Part shown: piece by piece, positions 53,181 through 64,000 of the stretch
How positions within the stretch are numbered: the first letter of the stretch is position 1
How the letters are laid out: each line of letters begins with the position of its first letter
Source: Halobacillus faecis
GTDB lineage: Bacteria > Bacillota > Bacilli > Bacillales > Halobacillaceae
DNA: 64,000 nucleotides
Reading direction: 5' to 3'
Assembly: GCF_007991335.1 (NCBI RefSeq)
Contig: NZ_BJYD01000022.1
Coordinates: 1 to 64,000, forward strand
Made by a program: the position numbers and the translations under genes
Notes under the pieces: generated by a model
What the model saw: the letters and a program-made list of their open reading frames with translations, nothing else
What the model was told of the DNA's origin: nothing
Databases searched by the model: none

Positions 53181-54527
53181 TTACTTTTTATACAACCGGG
53201 TTAAGAAAAATCCATCTGTATCCCAATCTTGAGGGAAAAGCTGAAGACCTATTTCGGTAAGACCCTGCGATTCCTGAAGGGCTTCTGGAAGCTCCTTAAA
53301 GAAAGCTGGATCTACTTCAAAGTCCGGATTCTCTTTCAAGAAATGCTTGACGGCTTCCTCATTTTCATGACGGTCCACCGTGCATGTACTATAGACAATC
53401 TTGCCTCCAGGCTTTAGGAGTGGCGCAACTTCTCTCAATAAATCATCCTGAATCTTTCTTAGGGAGAAGATATCTTCTTCTTTTTTATGGTATTTTATAT
53501 CTGGTTTTCCACGTAAAACTCCAAGACCGGAACAAGGAGCATCGAGTAAGATGCGGTCAAAAGTGCCCGGCGTGTGCTTTTCTCCAAGCTTTCTTGAGTC
53601 TGCCTGACTGGCGGTAATGGATGTGAGCTGCAGCTGTTCAGCCTTTTTGCTTACCAGTTTCGCTTTTTTCTCATGCAAGTCATAAGCGACGACTTCTCCC
53701 TCATCCTCCATCTTTTCAGCGATATGGGTGGTTTTACCTCCAGGTGCGCTACAGGCATCCAGCACCGACAATCCCCTTTCAAGATCCATCATTTCCGCTA
53801 CAAGCATAGAACTCTGATCTTGAACGGTTACATACCCTTCTTGGAAAAGGGAATGGGAGAGAATTGCCCCTTCAAGAACAAGGAAGCCTTGAGGGGAGAG
53901 AGCGCTCTCTTCCACTCTGTATCCATCTTCCTGAAGCTGCTTCATCGCCTCTTCACGTGAAATTCTAAGCGGCTGTACTCTCAGCGACATAGGGAGGTGT
54001 TGATTGTTCGCTTCACACATCTCTTTTGTCGTTTCCATGCCATACTGATCAACCCAGCGGTTTACAAGCCATTGAGGATGACTGGTTTCAATCGCCATTC
54101 GCTCTACTGGATCTTCGATTTTATCTAGGCTCTGAACACCTTTGCGCTGGACGTTTCGAAGTACGCCATTCATAAATGAAGAAATCCCTTTATGTCCGCG
54201 CTTCTTAGAGATTTCCACGGCTTCATGGATAATGGCATGGTCCGGTACTCTTTCAAGAAAGACCATCTGATATACCGACATATAAAGCAGCCAACGGACC
54301 CATGGCTTTATTTTCTTCTGCTTGGCAATGTAAGGCTGAATGGAATAGTCGATCAAATCCCGGCGTTGAAGTGTACCGTAGACAATTTCCGTTAACAATG
54401 CACCATCCTGACGGGAAAGTTTTTGCTTAGAGATTTCCCTGTCTAATAAAACGTGACTGAATCCACCCTGCTCACCAATTCGAGTAAGAAGATCCAGGGC
54501 TGACTCTCTTAATGCATACTTAGTCAT
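53181..54527 (-). CDS. rsmB: 16S rRNA (cytosine-967-C5)-methyltransferase RsmB
   Basis: 448 residues: a NusB-like N-terminal domain (about 1-130) and a Rossmann methyltransferase domain with [16 protein letters not shown]. The two cysteines of m5C enzymes lie in [15 protein letters not shown] and [12 protein letters not shown]. The start at 54527 ([14 protein letters not shown]) overlaps the fmt 3' end by 8 bases; earlier in-frame ATGs would run far into fmt. Confidence 0.96.
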   Translation of the reverse strand: MTKYALRESALDLLTRIGEQGGFSHVLLDREISKQKLSRQDGALLTEIVYGTLQRRDLIDYSIQPYIAKQKKIKPWVRWLLYMSVYQMVFLERVPDHAIIHEAVEISKKRGHKGISSFMNGVLRNVQRKGVQSLDKIEDPVERMAIETSHPQWLVNRWVDQYGMETTKEMCEANNQHLPMSLRVQPLRISREEAMKQLQEDGYRVEESALSPQGFLVLEGAILSHSLFQEGYVTVQDQSSMLVAEMMDLERGLSVLDACSAPGGKTTHIAEKMEDEGEVVAYDLHEKKAKLVSKKAEQLQLTSITASQADSRKLGEKHTPGTFDRILLDAPCSGLGVLRGKPDIKYHKKEEDIFSLRKIQDDLLREVAPLLKPGGKIVYSTCTVDRHENEEAVKHFLKENPDFEVDPAFFKELPEALQESQGLTEIGLQLFPQDWDTDGFFLTRLYKK

Positions 54528-55467
54528 GCGTCTCACCCAGGCGTTCGCCGACCTGTAAGGACTGACCAGCACCATTAATAAACGCCTGTCCGTCCATTTT
54601 TTTCTTTCCAGAAGGTTGGAGGGAAACAACCTTTACGGCTTGGTTTCCACCTGTGGTTACAAGAAAACCATCTTCATCGATTCTTACAACTGTCCCAGGG
54701 GCTTCCTCAAATGTATCTTCCATTTTTTCAATCCACCAGACCTTCATCGGCTTGCCGTTCCAGTAAGTATAAGCGACCGGCCAAGGATGAAGACCACGTA
54801 CATGATTATAGACCGTTTGTTGCTCTTTGCTCCAATCAATAAGCTCCTGCTCCCTTTTGATATTGGAAGCGAATGTGACTTTGGATTCATCCTGCTCCTC
54901 AGGCGTAATATCTCCGCTCAATAACTTCGGCAGCGTGTCCGCTAACAAGTCCGCTCCGGCGACGGAAAGTTTATCATGAAGCGTTCCTACATGATCATCG
55001 TCTTCGATCGGCACCGTCACTTTTGAAAGCATATCCCCTGCATCCAGACGTTTAACCATATACATGATGGTGACTCCTGTCTCCTGCTTACCTTCAAGGA
55101 TGCTGTAATGGATGGGTGCACCACCTCGGAATTCAGGCAGTAAGGATGCATGGACATTAATACATCCATGTTTCGGCTTTTTGAGTAAAGCTTCTGGTAA
55201 AATTTGACCGAAGGCAGCGGTTACGATCAAGTCGGGATCGTAAGCAAGAACTTCTTGATATTCTTCTTTGATTTTTTCTGGTTGAAATACCGGGATCCCG
55301 TGCTTCTCCGCTGCTACTTTGACTGGAGGAGGGGTCATCGTTTTCTTTCTCCCTTTCGGTCTGTCCGGTTGTGTAATAACGAGGACAACCTCATACCCCT
55401 CTTCAATGATGCGGTCAAGGACAGGTACGGCGAAGTCCGGTGTCCCCATAAATGCGATTCGTGTCAT
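54520..55467 (-). CDS. fmt: Methionyl-tRNA formyltransferase
   Basis: 315 residues: [20 protein letters not shown], formyl-transfer site [20 protein letters not shown], and a C-terminal tRNA-binding OB domain (about 205-315). It formylates initiator Met-tRNA. In B. subtilis def lies between priA and fmt; here only 22 bases separate them and def is missing. Confidence 0.98.
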   Translation of the reverse strand: MTRIAFMGTPDFAVPVLDRIIEEGYEVVLVITQPDRPKGRKKTMTPPPVKVAAEKHGIPVFQPEKIKEEYQEVLAYDPDLIVTAAFGQILPEALLKKPKHGCINVHASLLPEFRGGAPIHYSILEGKQETGVTIMYMVKRLDAGDMLSKVTVPIEDDDHVGTLHDKLSVAGADLLADTLPKLLSGDITPEEQDESKVTFASNIKREQELIDWSKEQQTVYNHVRGLHPWPVAYTYWNGKPMKVWWIEKMEDTFEEAPGTVVRIDEDGFLVTTGGNQAVKVVSLQPSGKKKMDGQAFINGAGQSLQVGERLGETHD

Positions 55468-55489
55468 GACTTTGTTGCTCCCTTCTTGC

Positions 55490-57898
55490 TTACATCAACT
55501 GATACGGTTGGAAATCCACCGTAATCTGCAAACCATTTTCTTGTTTCATTTCATCTTCATAATAGTGCAATATCCGTTCAACGAATTTTCGCTGCTCAGG
55601 TTCCTTCTTGTATTTTATCATGCATTGATAGCGATATCTATTATTGATCCTGGTGAGCGCAGAAGGAGTAGGTCCGAGCACATAAGATTGATCGGAAAGC
55701 TTCTGCTGCATGAACATGGTGATTTTCTGTGTCACTTCCTGCACTTTCAATTGATTAGGGTGTGAAATGGTGAAAAGTGTCAAGAAAAAGTACGGAGGAT
55801 AGCGGAACGCTTTCCTCAATTTCATTTCTTCATTGAAAAATTGCTCATAATCATACTGGCTGGCAAGTTCAATACTATAATGCTCCGGTGTGTACGTTTG
55901 GACAACGACTTCTCCGGGCTTCTCATGTCTTCCTGCCCTTCCGCTTACCTGGGTGAGCAATTGGAACGTTTTTTCTGACGCACGGAAATCAGGCAGGTTG
56001 AGAAGGGCATCAGCGGCAAGAACACCAACAAGGGTCACGTTTCCGAAGTCCAGACCTTTAGCGATCATCTGCGTGCCGAGCAGGATATCCGCTTGTCCTT
56101 CTCCAAACTTTTTAAGCAGCCGTTCGTGAGCACCTTTTCTTCTTGTTGTATCGACGTCCATGCGAATCACACGTGCTTCCGGGATCAACTCCTGAAGAGC
56201 CTCTTCCACTTTTTGTGTCCCTGTACCGAAATAACGGATGGTTTTGCTCTCACATTCCGGACATTCGGTCGGCATGGGTTCTTCATGAGAACAATAGTGG
56301 CATTTCAGACGGTTCTGCCTTTTGTGATACGTAAGTGCGATGTCGCAGTGTGGGCATTCACTCACGTGACCACAGTCCCTGCACATGACGAAGGTCGAAT
56401 AGCCGCGTCTATTTAGAAAAAGAACGACCTGCTCCCCACGGGCAAGCCTTTCTTCAATTTTCTCCTTCAGCGCGATTGAAAACATGGAACGGTTGCCACT
56501 ATGAAGTTCTTCTCTCATATCAACGAGATCCACCGCCGGCATGACTGCCTCATTCATACGCTTTTTCATCGTCAACAGCTGATAATTGCCTTTGACAGCT
56601 CTGGCATAACTTTCGAGTGCTGGTGTAGCACTCCCTAAAACGACCGGACATTGATGGGTTTTTCCCCTTTCAATGGCCACGTCTCTCGCATGATAACGTG
56701 TCCGGTCCTCCTGCTTGTAACTTGTTTCATGTTCTTCATCAATAATGATCAAGCCGATGTTCGTAAACGGAGCGAAAATAGCAGACCTTGCTCCGACCAC
56801 GACCTGGACTTCCTTGCGCTGAATCTTCCGCCATTCATCGTACTTTTCCCCCGCTGATAAAGCACTATGAAGGACGGCGACCTTTGAGCCGAACCTCCCT
56901 TTAAAGCGTTCAACCATTTGCGGAGTCAAAGCAATTTCAGGTACAAGCATGATGGCTTCCTCGTCTTTATCAATGACTTCCTGGATCGACTGCAAATACA
57001 CTTCCGTTTTGCCGCTTCCCGTCACCCCATGAAGAAGAAAAACATCATGGGCATTTTCCTCAATGGTCTTAAGGATTGGCTGTATGGCTGTTTCCTGTTC
57101 TACTGTCAGTGGAAAAGGTTGCGTACGTTCGAAGTCCCGATCCCCATATGGATCTCTGAAAACTTCCTGCTTGAATTCGCGGATGAACCCCTGTTCGATG
57201 AGCGGTTTTAATGAGGCGGGGGTGGTGGATAGAATATCCAAAAGCCTCTTCTTCTCCACCGCTTCCGGGTACTCCAGAAAATACTCGACAATGGTCCGCT
57301 GCTTTTTGGCTTGTGGGGAGAGATCTTCAAGCTTCTCCTCTAATTCCATCGGATTTAAATGGGGCTCGACCATCGTCATCGTCTTCTTCGTTTCCCGGCT
57401 TTTCACTTCATAATGGACATCGACTTCTCCATCATTCATGTGCTTCCGGAGGGTATGATACCCGATGCCTGATTTCTCGAATTCCTCAAAATCTACAACC
57501 GCACGTCCGTCAAATAGAGGATCGAGATCAGATCCAAGGGGTTCTTCCGTCAGCTTCCACAGCTCTTTTCGATATTTGGCTTTCATCACTTGAGGAAGCA
57601 TGACTTGAAGACAGGAGATGTAATAGCTCAGCGTATTTTTAGATAACCATTTCCCGAGTTGTAGAAGTTCTTCAGTCAACGTTGGGATCACATCAAGGAC
57701 ATCCGTGATTTTCTTTACGGAAGAGAAAGAACTTGTTTCTGAAAGTGACACGACATACCCTAAAATTTTGCGTGGCCCGAATGGCACGATGACACGTACC
57801 CCCGGTTGAACAATCCCATCGAACTTTTCAGGTATTTCATAATCAAAAGGACGGTTCGTATTTTGTGAGGGTACATCAACGATTACGTTTGCAATCAA
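55490..57898 (-). CDS. priA: Primosomal replication protein N' (PriA helicase)
   Basis: 802 residues. N-terminal DNA-binding domain, helicase core with [11 protein letters not shown] near 290 and [10 protein letters not shown], and zinc-binding cysteines in [14 protein letters not shown] and [17 protein letters not shown]. It reloads DnaB at repaired forks. It starts with TTG at 57898, overlapping the coaBC stop. Confidence 0.97.
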   Translation of the reverse strand: MIANVIVDVPSQNTNRPFDYEIPEKFDGIVQPGVRVIVPFGPRKILGYVVSLSETSSFSSVKKITDVLDVIPTLTEELLQLGKWLSKNTLSYYISCLQVMLPQVMKAKYRKELWKLTEEPLGSDLDPLFDGRAVVDFEEFEKSGIGYHTLRKHMNDGEVDVHYEVKSRETKKTMTMVEPHLNPMELEEKLEDLSPQAKKQRTIVEYFLEYPEAVEKKRLLDILSTTPASLKPLIEQGFIREFKQEVFRDPYGDRDFERTQPFPLTVEQETAIQPILKTIEENAHDVFLLHGVTGSGKTEVYLQSIQEVIDKDEEAIMLVPEIALTPQMVERFKGRFGSKVAVLHSALSAGEKYDEWRKIQRKEVQVVVGARSAIFAPFTNIGLIIIDEEHETSYKQEDRTRYHARDVAIERGKTHQCPVVLGSATPALESYARAVKGNYQLLTMKKRMNEAVMPAVDLVDMREELHSGNRSMFSIALKEKIEERLARGEQVVLFLNRRGYSTFVMCRDCGHVSECPHCDIALTYHKRQNRLKCHYCSHEEPMPTECPECESKTIRYFGTGTQKVEEALQELIPEARVIRMDVDTTRRKGAHERLLKKFGEGQADILLGTQMIAKGLDFGNVTLVGVLAADALLNLPDFRASEKTFQLLTQVSGRAGRHEKPGEVVVQTYTPEHYSIELASQYDYEQFFNEEMKLRKAFRYPPYFFLTLFTISHPNQLKVQEVTQKITMFMQQKLSDQSYVLGPTPSALTRINNRYRYQCMIKYKKEPEQRKFVERILHYYEDEMKQENGLQITVDFQPYQLM

Positions 57899-59100
57899 AG
57901 GTTCTCACTCTCCATCTCCCCACTGGCCACCATGAGAATGTTTTTAGCGAGCTCGTCTTTGCTCATTAATGGATACGTCATCTCTTCTCCTTTTTTAGTA
58001 ATAAACAAGGAGGCGTTCGTGTCCGTGCCAAATCCTGAACCCTCTTCAGATACATTATTGATGACAATGGCATCGAGGTTCTTTTTAGCCAGCTTCTCTC
58101 TTCCATACTTCTCCACATCTGTCGTTTCTGCAGCAAAGCCGATTAAGTATTGATGTTCTTTGCGATCTCCCAGCTCCATGAGAATATCTTTCGTCCGCTC
58201 CATCTCGACCACATAGTCCCCGGTTTTCTTCTTCATCTTTTGATCATAAGTGATTTTCGGACGGTAATCGGCTACCGCTGCCGACTTGATGACAAGGTCT
58301 TGATCGGGATAAGCTTTCAAGACTTCCTCATACATTTCCTGAGCAGTTGTAATTTGGATCACATGCACGCCAACGGGAGGGTCCAAAGCTACCTGACCAG
58401 AAACGAGAGTCACGTCAGCGCCAAGCTGCTTAGCTTTTTTCGCTAGCGCATACCCCATTTTGCCCGTCGATGGATTTGTGAAATAACGTACTGGATCGAT
58501 CTGTTCACGTGTAGGGCCGGCTGTTATGAGTACTTTTTTTCCTTTAAGTGGTTGAGGGCGTTGATATTCTTTCCTAAGCACTTCAACAATGGTCTCGGGC
58601 TCCTCCAAGCGTCCTTTTCCTACATACCCGCAGGCAAGGTAACCTTCACCAGGCTCGATGAAGCGGAAGCCCCATGCATCGAGCTGTTTTAAATTTTTCA
58701 ACACAGCCGGATGACTGTACATATGGACATTCATTGCTGGAGCGATATAAACAGGTGCCTCGGTCGCAAGTAAGGTCGTCGAGAGCATATCATCAGCGAG
58801 ACCGCTCGCGAGCTTTCCGATCACATTTGCAGTCGCAGGGGCGATTAAGAAGAGGTCCGCCCAGTCAGCGACATCAATGTGCTGGATTTGAGAAGAATCT
58901 TGTTCATCAAAGGTATCGGTATATACAGGCTGTCTGGACAATGCCTGAAAAGTAGTCGGGGATACAAAATTCTGCGCGCTGTCTGTCATGATTACTTTAA
59001 CAACAGCCCCGGCTTGAACGAGTTTGCTTGTTAAAGCGGCTGCTTTGTAGGCGGCGATTCCACCTGATACTCCTAAGACGATCTTTTTTCCATTCAACAT
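57895..59100 (-). CDS. coaBC: Bifunctional CoaBC (phosphopantothenoylcysteine decarboxylase/synthase)
   Basis: 401 residues. CoaC flavoprotein half (1 to about 185): VSGGIAAYKAA, PAMNVHMYSHPA, and the catalytic Cys in GYLACGYVGKGRL. CoaB half: LITAGPTREQIDPVRYFTNP, GADVTLVSG, KKKTGD. It makes 4'-phosphopantetheine for coenzyme A. Confidence 0.98.
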   Translation of the reverse strand: MLNGKKIVLGVSGGIAAYKAAALTSKLVQAGAVVKVIMTDSAQNFVSPTTFQALSRQPVYTDTFDEQDSSQIQHIDVADWADLFLIAPATANVIGKLASGLADDMLSTTLLATEAPVYIAPAMNVHMYSHPAVLKNLKQLDAWGFRFIEPGEGYLACGYVGKGRLEEPETIVEVLRKEYQRPQPLKGKKVLITAGPTREQIDPVRYFTNPSTGKMGYALAKKAKQLGADVTLVSGQVALDPPVGVHVIQITTAQEMYEEVLKAYPDQDLVIKSAAVADYRPKITYDQKMKKKTGDYVVEMERTKDILMELGDRKEHQYLIGFAAETTDVEKYGREKLAKKNLDAIVINNVSEEGSGFGTDTNASLFITKKGEEMTYPLMSKDELAKNILMVASGEMESENL

Positions 59101-59140
59101 CTGATAGCCCCCTGTACTTGAAAAATGTTGTCACTAAAAC

Positions 59141-59191
59141 ACGTAGGAAAAGCCGCGCTGATTCAATGAAGAAGCGCGGCTTTTCCTACGT
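59141..59191. terminator. Long 19-base-pair hairpin between rpoZ and coaBC
   Basis: ACGTAGGAAAAGCCGCGCT (59141-59159) and its exact complement (59173-59191), separated by 13 bases. It holds an internal CCGCGC/GCGCGG stem followed by TTTTCC, so it can act as a terminator in either direction. It splits gmk-rpoZ from coaBC. Confidence 0.7.
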
Positions 59192-59204
59192 TGTTTCGAT
59201 GTTC

Positions 59205-59432
59205 TTATGTGGTTTCCGTTCGTTCTTGGATTTCATCCGCTTCAATATAGTTCAATTTGCCATCGCGGATCTCTTCAAGCGCTACACCGACTTGCTGATG
59301 GGAAGTCGGATGATCGATCATCGGCGCGCTTCCTTGTTTCAATTCACGCGCTCTTCTCGCAGATAGTGTGACAAGCGTGTATTTGGATTTGATTTGTTTC
59401 TGTAGGGAATCAATGGACGGTTCTAACATCAT
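59205..59432 (-). CDS. rpoZ: RNA polymerase omega subunit
   Basis: 75 residues: SKYTLVTLSARRARELKQGS, HPTSHQQVGVALEEIRDGKL. It helps assemble beta-prime. Two bases after gmk. Confidence 0.96.
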   Translation of the reverse strand: MMLEPSIDSLQKQIKSKYTLVTLSARRARELKQGSAPMIDHPTSHQQVGVALEEIRDGKLNYIEADEIQERTETT

Positions 59433-59434
59433 GA

Positions 59435-60327
<893 letters not shown>

Positions 60328-60406
60328 AGCTGACTCCTCCTTCTTCTGACCAAGCACTTTCATGACTACCTCTATTATATGAAAAAACTAGGCATAAACA
60401 CAATTG

Positions 60407-61285
60407 TTATTCAACATTTTGTACTTGTTCTTTCATCTTTTCAATCTCGCTTTTCAAATTCACAACCATTTCCGTCATTTTGCCGTCATTGGATTTCGAC
60501 CCGATCGTATTCACTTCACGGTGCATTTCCTGCACAATAAAATCCAGTCTTCTTCCAACAGGCTCATCTATGGAAAGGGTGCTTTCAAATTGAGTGAAGT
60601 GGGACTGTAGTCTTGTCAACTCTTCGGTGACGTCCCCTTTCTCTGCAAGCAAAGCGACTTCCTGGAGGATTTTTGTTTCATCGGGGCGGAGTTGCTCTTT
60701 GGTGTATTCTTCTACGCGGGTCCGAATCCTCTCTTTATACTCATCGATTAACATCGGCCGCCTTTCGTCCAGGCTGTTCAACCATGACCGGACTTTAGCG
60801 ATGCGTTTTTCAAGATCATCGTGTAACTCGTGACCTTCCTTCGTCCGCATCTCAACCAATTGTCTAACAGCGTCATCCATGGCTTCTAATAAAGCCACTT
60901 TCCACTCATCTGAATCGTTTTCCATCTCTTTTTCCGAAAAAACATGGTCTAACTTGGATACCATATCAATAGAAATATCCCCCGTCAACTCATAACGGCG
61001 CTGAATATCCTTCAAGCGTGTAATATATTGATCCACCATTTCCCAATTCACATCGATTTTCTTTTCAACCAAATCTTCTCCTACAAGGGATACAAAAATA
61101 TCGATGCGCCCCCTGTATAACCGGCCTTTGACGACTTGTTTCAGACGTTCTTCCAAAAACATCAAGGCGGGGGGCATCTTGAACGTCATATCCAGAAAAC
61201 GATGATTCACCGATCGGATTTCTACATGGATCTTTGTTTCGTTGACTTCCACCGTACTTTTCCCATACCCTGTCATACTTTTAAT
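60407..61285 (-). CDS. yicC: YicC/YloC family endoribonuclease
   Basis: 292 residues: MIKSMTGYGKSTVEVNETKI start, SVNHRFLDMTFKMP, and the C-terminal DUF1732 part ending GRRLDFIVQEMHREVNTIGS. YicC in E. coli degrades RyhB; B. subtilis YloC has RNase activity. Start at 61285 follows AGGTGATG. It diverges from rqcH across a 150-base gap. Confidence 0.95.
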   Translation of the reverse strand: MKSMTGYGKSTVEVNETKIHVEIRSVNHRFLDMTFKMPPALMFLEERLKQVVKGRLYRGRIDIFVSLVGEDLVEKKIDVNWEMVDQYITRLKDIQRRYELTGDISIDMVSKLDHVFSEKEMENDSDEWKVALLEAMDDAVRQLVEMRTKEGHELHDDLEKRIAKVRSWLNSLDERRPMLIDEYKERIRTRVEEYTKEQLRPDETKILQEVALLAEKGDVTEELTRLQSHFTQFESTLSIDEPVGRRLDFIVQEMHREVNTIGSKSNDGKMTEMVVNLKSEIEKMKEQVQNVE

Positions 61286-61438
61286 CATTACGATCATCAC
61301 CTATATGTAAAATGAATGCATCCTCCATTTTAGCAAAAGAAAGCATATCGTTGCGAATGTTTGCGTTTACGTAAGGAAAAATCTTAGAATAACAAGCTTT
61401 ACTCATGCTATACTTCTAACAGTAGAGAGGTGAAGACG

Positions 61439-63154
61439 ATGTCTTTTGACGGAATTGTAACCCGGGCGATCACGAACGAATTGAATGAAACGATCCAGTC
61501 CGGCCGTATTATGAAAATTTATCAGCCAACCGAAACGGAGCTCGTATTTACGGTCCGTTCCAATCGAAAAAAACATACGCTTTTATTGTCCGCACACCCG
61601 AGCTATGCTCGCTTTCATTTGACGGACGATCAATACCATAATCCTAAAGAACCACCTATGCTGTGCATGCTTCTTAGGAAGCATTTAATCGGAGGGTTTG
61701 TTGAACGTATTGAACAGGTGGACATGGAAAGGATTGTGAAGTTCCATATCCGGACCCGTAATGAAGTCGGGGATGAAACAATGAAAACGCTCATTATTGA
61801 GGTGATGGGTAAACACTCCAACATCCTGCTTGTCGATGAAGAAGAAGGACATATGCTAGACAGCATCAAGCATTTGCCCCCTTCTCAAAACCGGCACCGG
61901 ACGATTATGCCCGGCCAGCCTTATAAACTCCCACCAGAACAAGGCAAAATCAATCCTGTGGACCTTGAACCAGATTCGTTCATTAGAAAATTGGACTTTA
62001 ACTCAGGCAAAATGGATAAACAAATTTTGAATGTGGTGATGGGTTTTTCACCGATGATAACGAAGGAAATTGTTCACAGGGCAGGCCTCGGCGGCTCGCA
62101 GGCCGTGAAAGAAGCTTACAGGGAGATTAGGGAAATCATCCTCAACCACGAGTATAAACCTCAGATCCACCGGACGGAAAAAGAACAATTTTATGTGATT
62201 CCATTACATGCTTTTTCGGGTGAAGTGGAAAATTATGAAACCGTCAGTGCGATGCTGGATGATTATTATTCCGGGAAAGCTGAGCGGGACCGTGTTAAGC
62301 AGCAGGCAGGCGATTTACACCGTTTCTTGAAAAATGAACGAGATAAAAACAAACGAAAAATTAAAAAGCACGAAACGACGCTGAAAAAATCGGAGTCAGC
62401 CGAAGAATACCAGAAACTCGGCGAGCTGTTGACTGCTCATATGCACATGGTCAAAACAGGAGACGAATCGGTGACGGTCGTTGACTACTACGATCCCGAT
62501 CAATCAGAAATGACGATCGAACTCAATCCTAATAAAACGCCGAGTGAAAATGCACAAAGCTATTTTCAAACGTACACAAAACTGAAGAAATCCAAAGAAG
62601 TCGTCCAAAAGGAAATCCGAAAAGCAGAAGATGAAATCCTATATTTTGATCGTCTCCTTCAACAAGTAGAATCGGCTAGAGAAGAAGACATCGAAGAAAT
62701 TCGAGAAGAACTGCGTGAACAAGGGTACTTAAAGAAAAAACCGGCTGCAAAAGGGAACCGTAAGAACAAACCCCAGAAACCGAAACCGGAAAGTTTTGAG
62801 TCGACGGACGGGACCTTGATTTATGTAGGTCGAAACAACAAGCAAAACGAATATTTAACCAACCGAATGGCAAACAAAATGGATATTTGGCTTCATGCCA
62901 AAGATATTCCCGGCTCTCATGTCGTCATTCGTGACGAAGACCCGAGCGAAGATACGTTGTTTGAAGCCGCCCAGCTTGCTGCGAATTTCAGTAAATCAAG
63001 CAAGTCTTCCTCCGTTCCAGTAGACTACACGCGTATCCGGCATGTGAAAAAGCCGTCAGGAGCAAAACCTGGGTTCGTCACTTATGACCAACAACAGACG
63101 TTGTTCGTGACACCTGATTCAACCTTCATTAAAAGATTAAAGAAAAAAGACTGA
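61439..63154 (+). CDS. rqcH: Ribosome quality control factor RqcH (YloA)
   Basis: 571 residues: NFACT-N domain (MSFDGIVTRAITNELNETI), helix-hairpin-helix region, coiled coils (about 285-430), and NFACT-R with DIWLHAKDIPGSHVVIRD. RqcH binds obstructed 50S subunits and adds C-terminal alanine tails to nascent chains. Start at 61439 has GAGGTG 6 bases upstream. It is plus strand, opposite to yicC, with a TATACT -10-like element near 61409. Confidence 0.96.
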   Translation: MSFDGIVTRAITNELNETIQSGRIMKIYQPTETELVFTVRSNRKKHTLLLSAHPSYARFHLTDDQYHNPKEPPMLCMLLRKHLIGGFVERIEQVDMERIVKFHIRTRNEVGDETMKTLIIEVMGKHSNILLVDEEEGHMLDSIKHLPPSQNRHRTIMPGQPYKLPPEQGKINPVDLEPDSFIRKLDFNSGKMDKQILNVVMGFSPMITKEIVHRAGLGGSQAVKEAYREIREIILNHEYKPQIHRTEKEQFYVIPLHAFSGEVENYETVSAMLDDYYSGKAERDRVKQQAGDLHRFLKNERDKNKRKIKKHETTLKKSESAEEYQKLGELLTAHMHMVKTGDESVTVVDYYDPDQSEMTIELNPNKTPSENAQSYFQTYTKLKKSKEVVQKEIRKAEDEILYFDRLLQQVESAREEDIEEIREELREQGYLKKKPAAKGNRKNKPQKPKPESFESTDGTLIYVGRNNKQNEYLTNRMANKMDIWLHAKDIPGSHVVIRDEDPSEDTLFEAAQLAANFSKSSKSSSVPVDYTRIRHVKKPSGAKPGFVTYDQQQTLFVTPDSTFIKRLKKKD

Positions 63155-63160
63155 CCCATG

Positions 63161-63193
63161 ATCCCTGTGCCTATAATTGGCACAGGGATTTTC
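63161..63193 (+). terminator. Terminator after rqcH
   Basis: ATCCCTGTGCC, TATAATT, GGCACAGGGAT, TTTCA: perfect 11-base stem with a short T-tract. Confidence 0.8.
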
Positions 63194-63259
63194 ACATACC
63201 ACAGGCCGGGATAACAAATAATACAAAGGCAACTGAATACGATTAAGGAGGTTGCTGTT

Positions 63260-63385
63260 ATGCCGAAGAATTCAAAATCGAAACGCAATCCGAAAAAGAG
63301 CAGGGATGCGGTTCAACCAGCTTCAGGAGAAGAACGAATTACAATCTCCAAGGCTGGAGAAAGTCCTTATGATCGAAACAGATAA
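63260..63385 (+). CDS. Small 41-residue basic protein, unidentified
   Basis: MPKNSKSKRNPKKSRDAVQP then ASGEERITISKAGESPYDRN and R. AAGGAGG lies 8 bases before the ATG and a hairpin follows the stop, so it is probably expressed. Lys/Ser/Asn-rich with an acidic middle. Its style recalls small spore-associated proteins such as the YuzL group of Bacillus, but the match is weak and unverified. Confidence 0.55.
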   Translation: MPKNSKSKRNPKKSRDAVQPASGEERITISKAGESPYDRNR

Positions 63386-63390
63386 ATGAA

Positions 63391-63424
63391 AAGCAGCACG
63401 TGTGAATATTCACACGTGCTGCTT
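63391..63424. terminator. 34-base perfect palindrome
   Basis: AAGCAGCACGTGTGAAT joined directly to its exact complement, with no spacer. The minus strand continues TTTCATTT, so it can terminate the gene at 63425; the plus strand could end the small gene at 63260. It contains CACGTG twice. Confidence 0.75.
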
Positions 63425-64000
63425 CTATTCTTCCATCCGTTCTGCTGTTTCAAGCCCCATTCTTTCTCCAACAGCAAGCAAAGCTTGATTGATTTTCCAA
63501 ATATAAAACAAGTGGTGGACAATATCCCCCTGCTCTTCCTTATGTCCTGGGGCAAACCGTTCAATCATTTCCCGCTCATGTTGCAGTCTGAACAGTTGTC
63601 CACTCATGACTTCCCCATTCAATACCGCCATGATTGTGCGAATGTTGTGCTTGTACACCTTTTCCGTTCGCTTGAGAGCCTCTGTAATTTCTTCGGAACG
63701 ATGAAAGTCCTTTTGGTACGTAGATGCCACCAACTGTTTCGCATAATAATTAATAGCCGTAAACGACATCAGCAGCCTGGGAATACCGGAATATTTATTA
63801 GCTCCAGGCCTCTGCAGGGCAGGTTTTGCATCCTCTTCAAGCAATTGAATCTTCTCATCCATTTGAAAAGCTAGATCCGCAAGCCCCTTCATGCTTTCTG
63901 AAAGGCGAAATTTTCGAATGTAAGATAAGATATAATCCTCGAGACTCTCTAAATAATCCACCAGCTGCTCCTTCATTTTATCAAGCGTCCGTGTAGGAAA
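63425..64000 (-). CDS. Unidentified protein, C-terminal part (runs off the right edge)
   Basis: An ATG at 63976 gives 183 codons, but it has no ribosome site and the frame stays open for eight more codons to the window edge (FPTRTLDK), so the gene probably starts outside. The visible part is helical and soluble, with AFQMDEKIQLLEEDAKPALQ and IPRLLMSFTAINYYAKQLVA. No domain recognised. It could be the cytoplasmic tail of a larger, perhaps membrane, protein; that is speculation. Confidence 0.75.
   Translation of the reverse strand, partial: FPTRTLDKMKEQLVDYLESLEDYILSYIRKFRLSESMKGLADLAFQMDEKIQLLEEDAKPALQRPGANKYSGIPRLLMSFTAINYYAKQLVASTYQKDFHRSEEITEALKRTEKVYKHNIRTIMAVLNGEVMSGQLFRLQHEREMIERFAPGHKEEQGDIVHHLFYIWKINQALLAVGERMGLETAERMEE

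Overview
The window looks like a chromosomal core segment of a spore-forming, low-to-mid GC Firmicute of the Bacillaceae. Gene order closely follows the Bacillus subtilis region that runs from yloC to the fla/che operon, but inverted, so almost every gene is on the minus strand. A 26-codon spoVM marks a sporulator. A strongly acidic FtsY N-terminus and the style of the dispersed repeats suggest a halotolerant genus such as Halobacillus, Virgibacillus or Pontibacillus. The genus is inference; the family and synteny are well supported.

Layout from high to low coordinates, which is the direction of transcription for most genes. 64000-63425 is the 3' part of an unidentified gene running off the edge. 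63154-61439 (+) is rqcH, followed by a 41-codon orphan. 61285-53181 holds yicC, remA, gmk, rpoZ, coaBC, priA, fmt and rsmB (genome maintenance, cofactor supply, translation start). 53037-48670 holds prpC, prkC, rsgA and rpe. 48307-47519 holds thiN and spoVM. rpmB (+) diverges from asp23-fakA. Next come three genes not found here in B. subtilis (an Hsp20, an orphan and a + strand AzgA-type purine permease), then sdaAB-sdaAA-recG. The lipid regulon fapR-plsX-fabD-fabG-acpP-rnc follows, then an inserted UPF0435 gene (+). Below it are smc-ftsY and ylxM-ffh-rpsP-khpA-ylqD-rimM-trmD (chromosome organisation, SRP targeting, ribosome and tRNA maturation), then rplS with its leader, lepB, rbgA, rnhB, ylqG-ylqH, sucC-sucD, dprA and topA. 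xerC-hslV-hslU-codY is next, and finally the start of the flagellar operon (flgB-flgC-fliE-fliF-fliG-fliH-fliI-fliJ-motE/ylxF-fliK, cut by the left edge).

Regulatory signals visible in the sequence include a consensus sigma-A promoter ahead of xerC, a CodY-box-like sequence on the -35 of the flagellar promoter, a FapR operator on the -10 of fapR, a cre-like site at sdaAB, an L19 leader, and a CIRCE-shaped but non-CIRCE inverted repeat ahead of the Hsp20 gene. Many Rho-independent terminators are also clear.

The least ordinary content is non-coding. At least four substantial copies and several fragments of a dispersed, nested-palindrome repeat family lie between genes, one copy carrying a second repeat inside it. 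A separate structured repeat lies between acpP and fabG. No rRNA, tRNA, CRISPR array, intact insertion sequence, prophage or defence cluster was seen. Compared with B. subtilis, trmFO, rlmN and def are absent from their usual slots.
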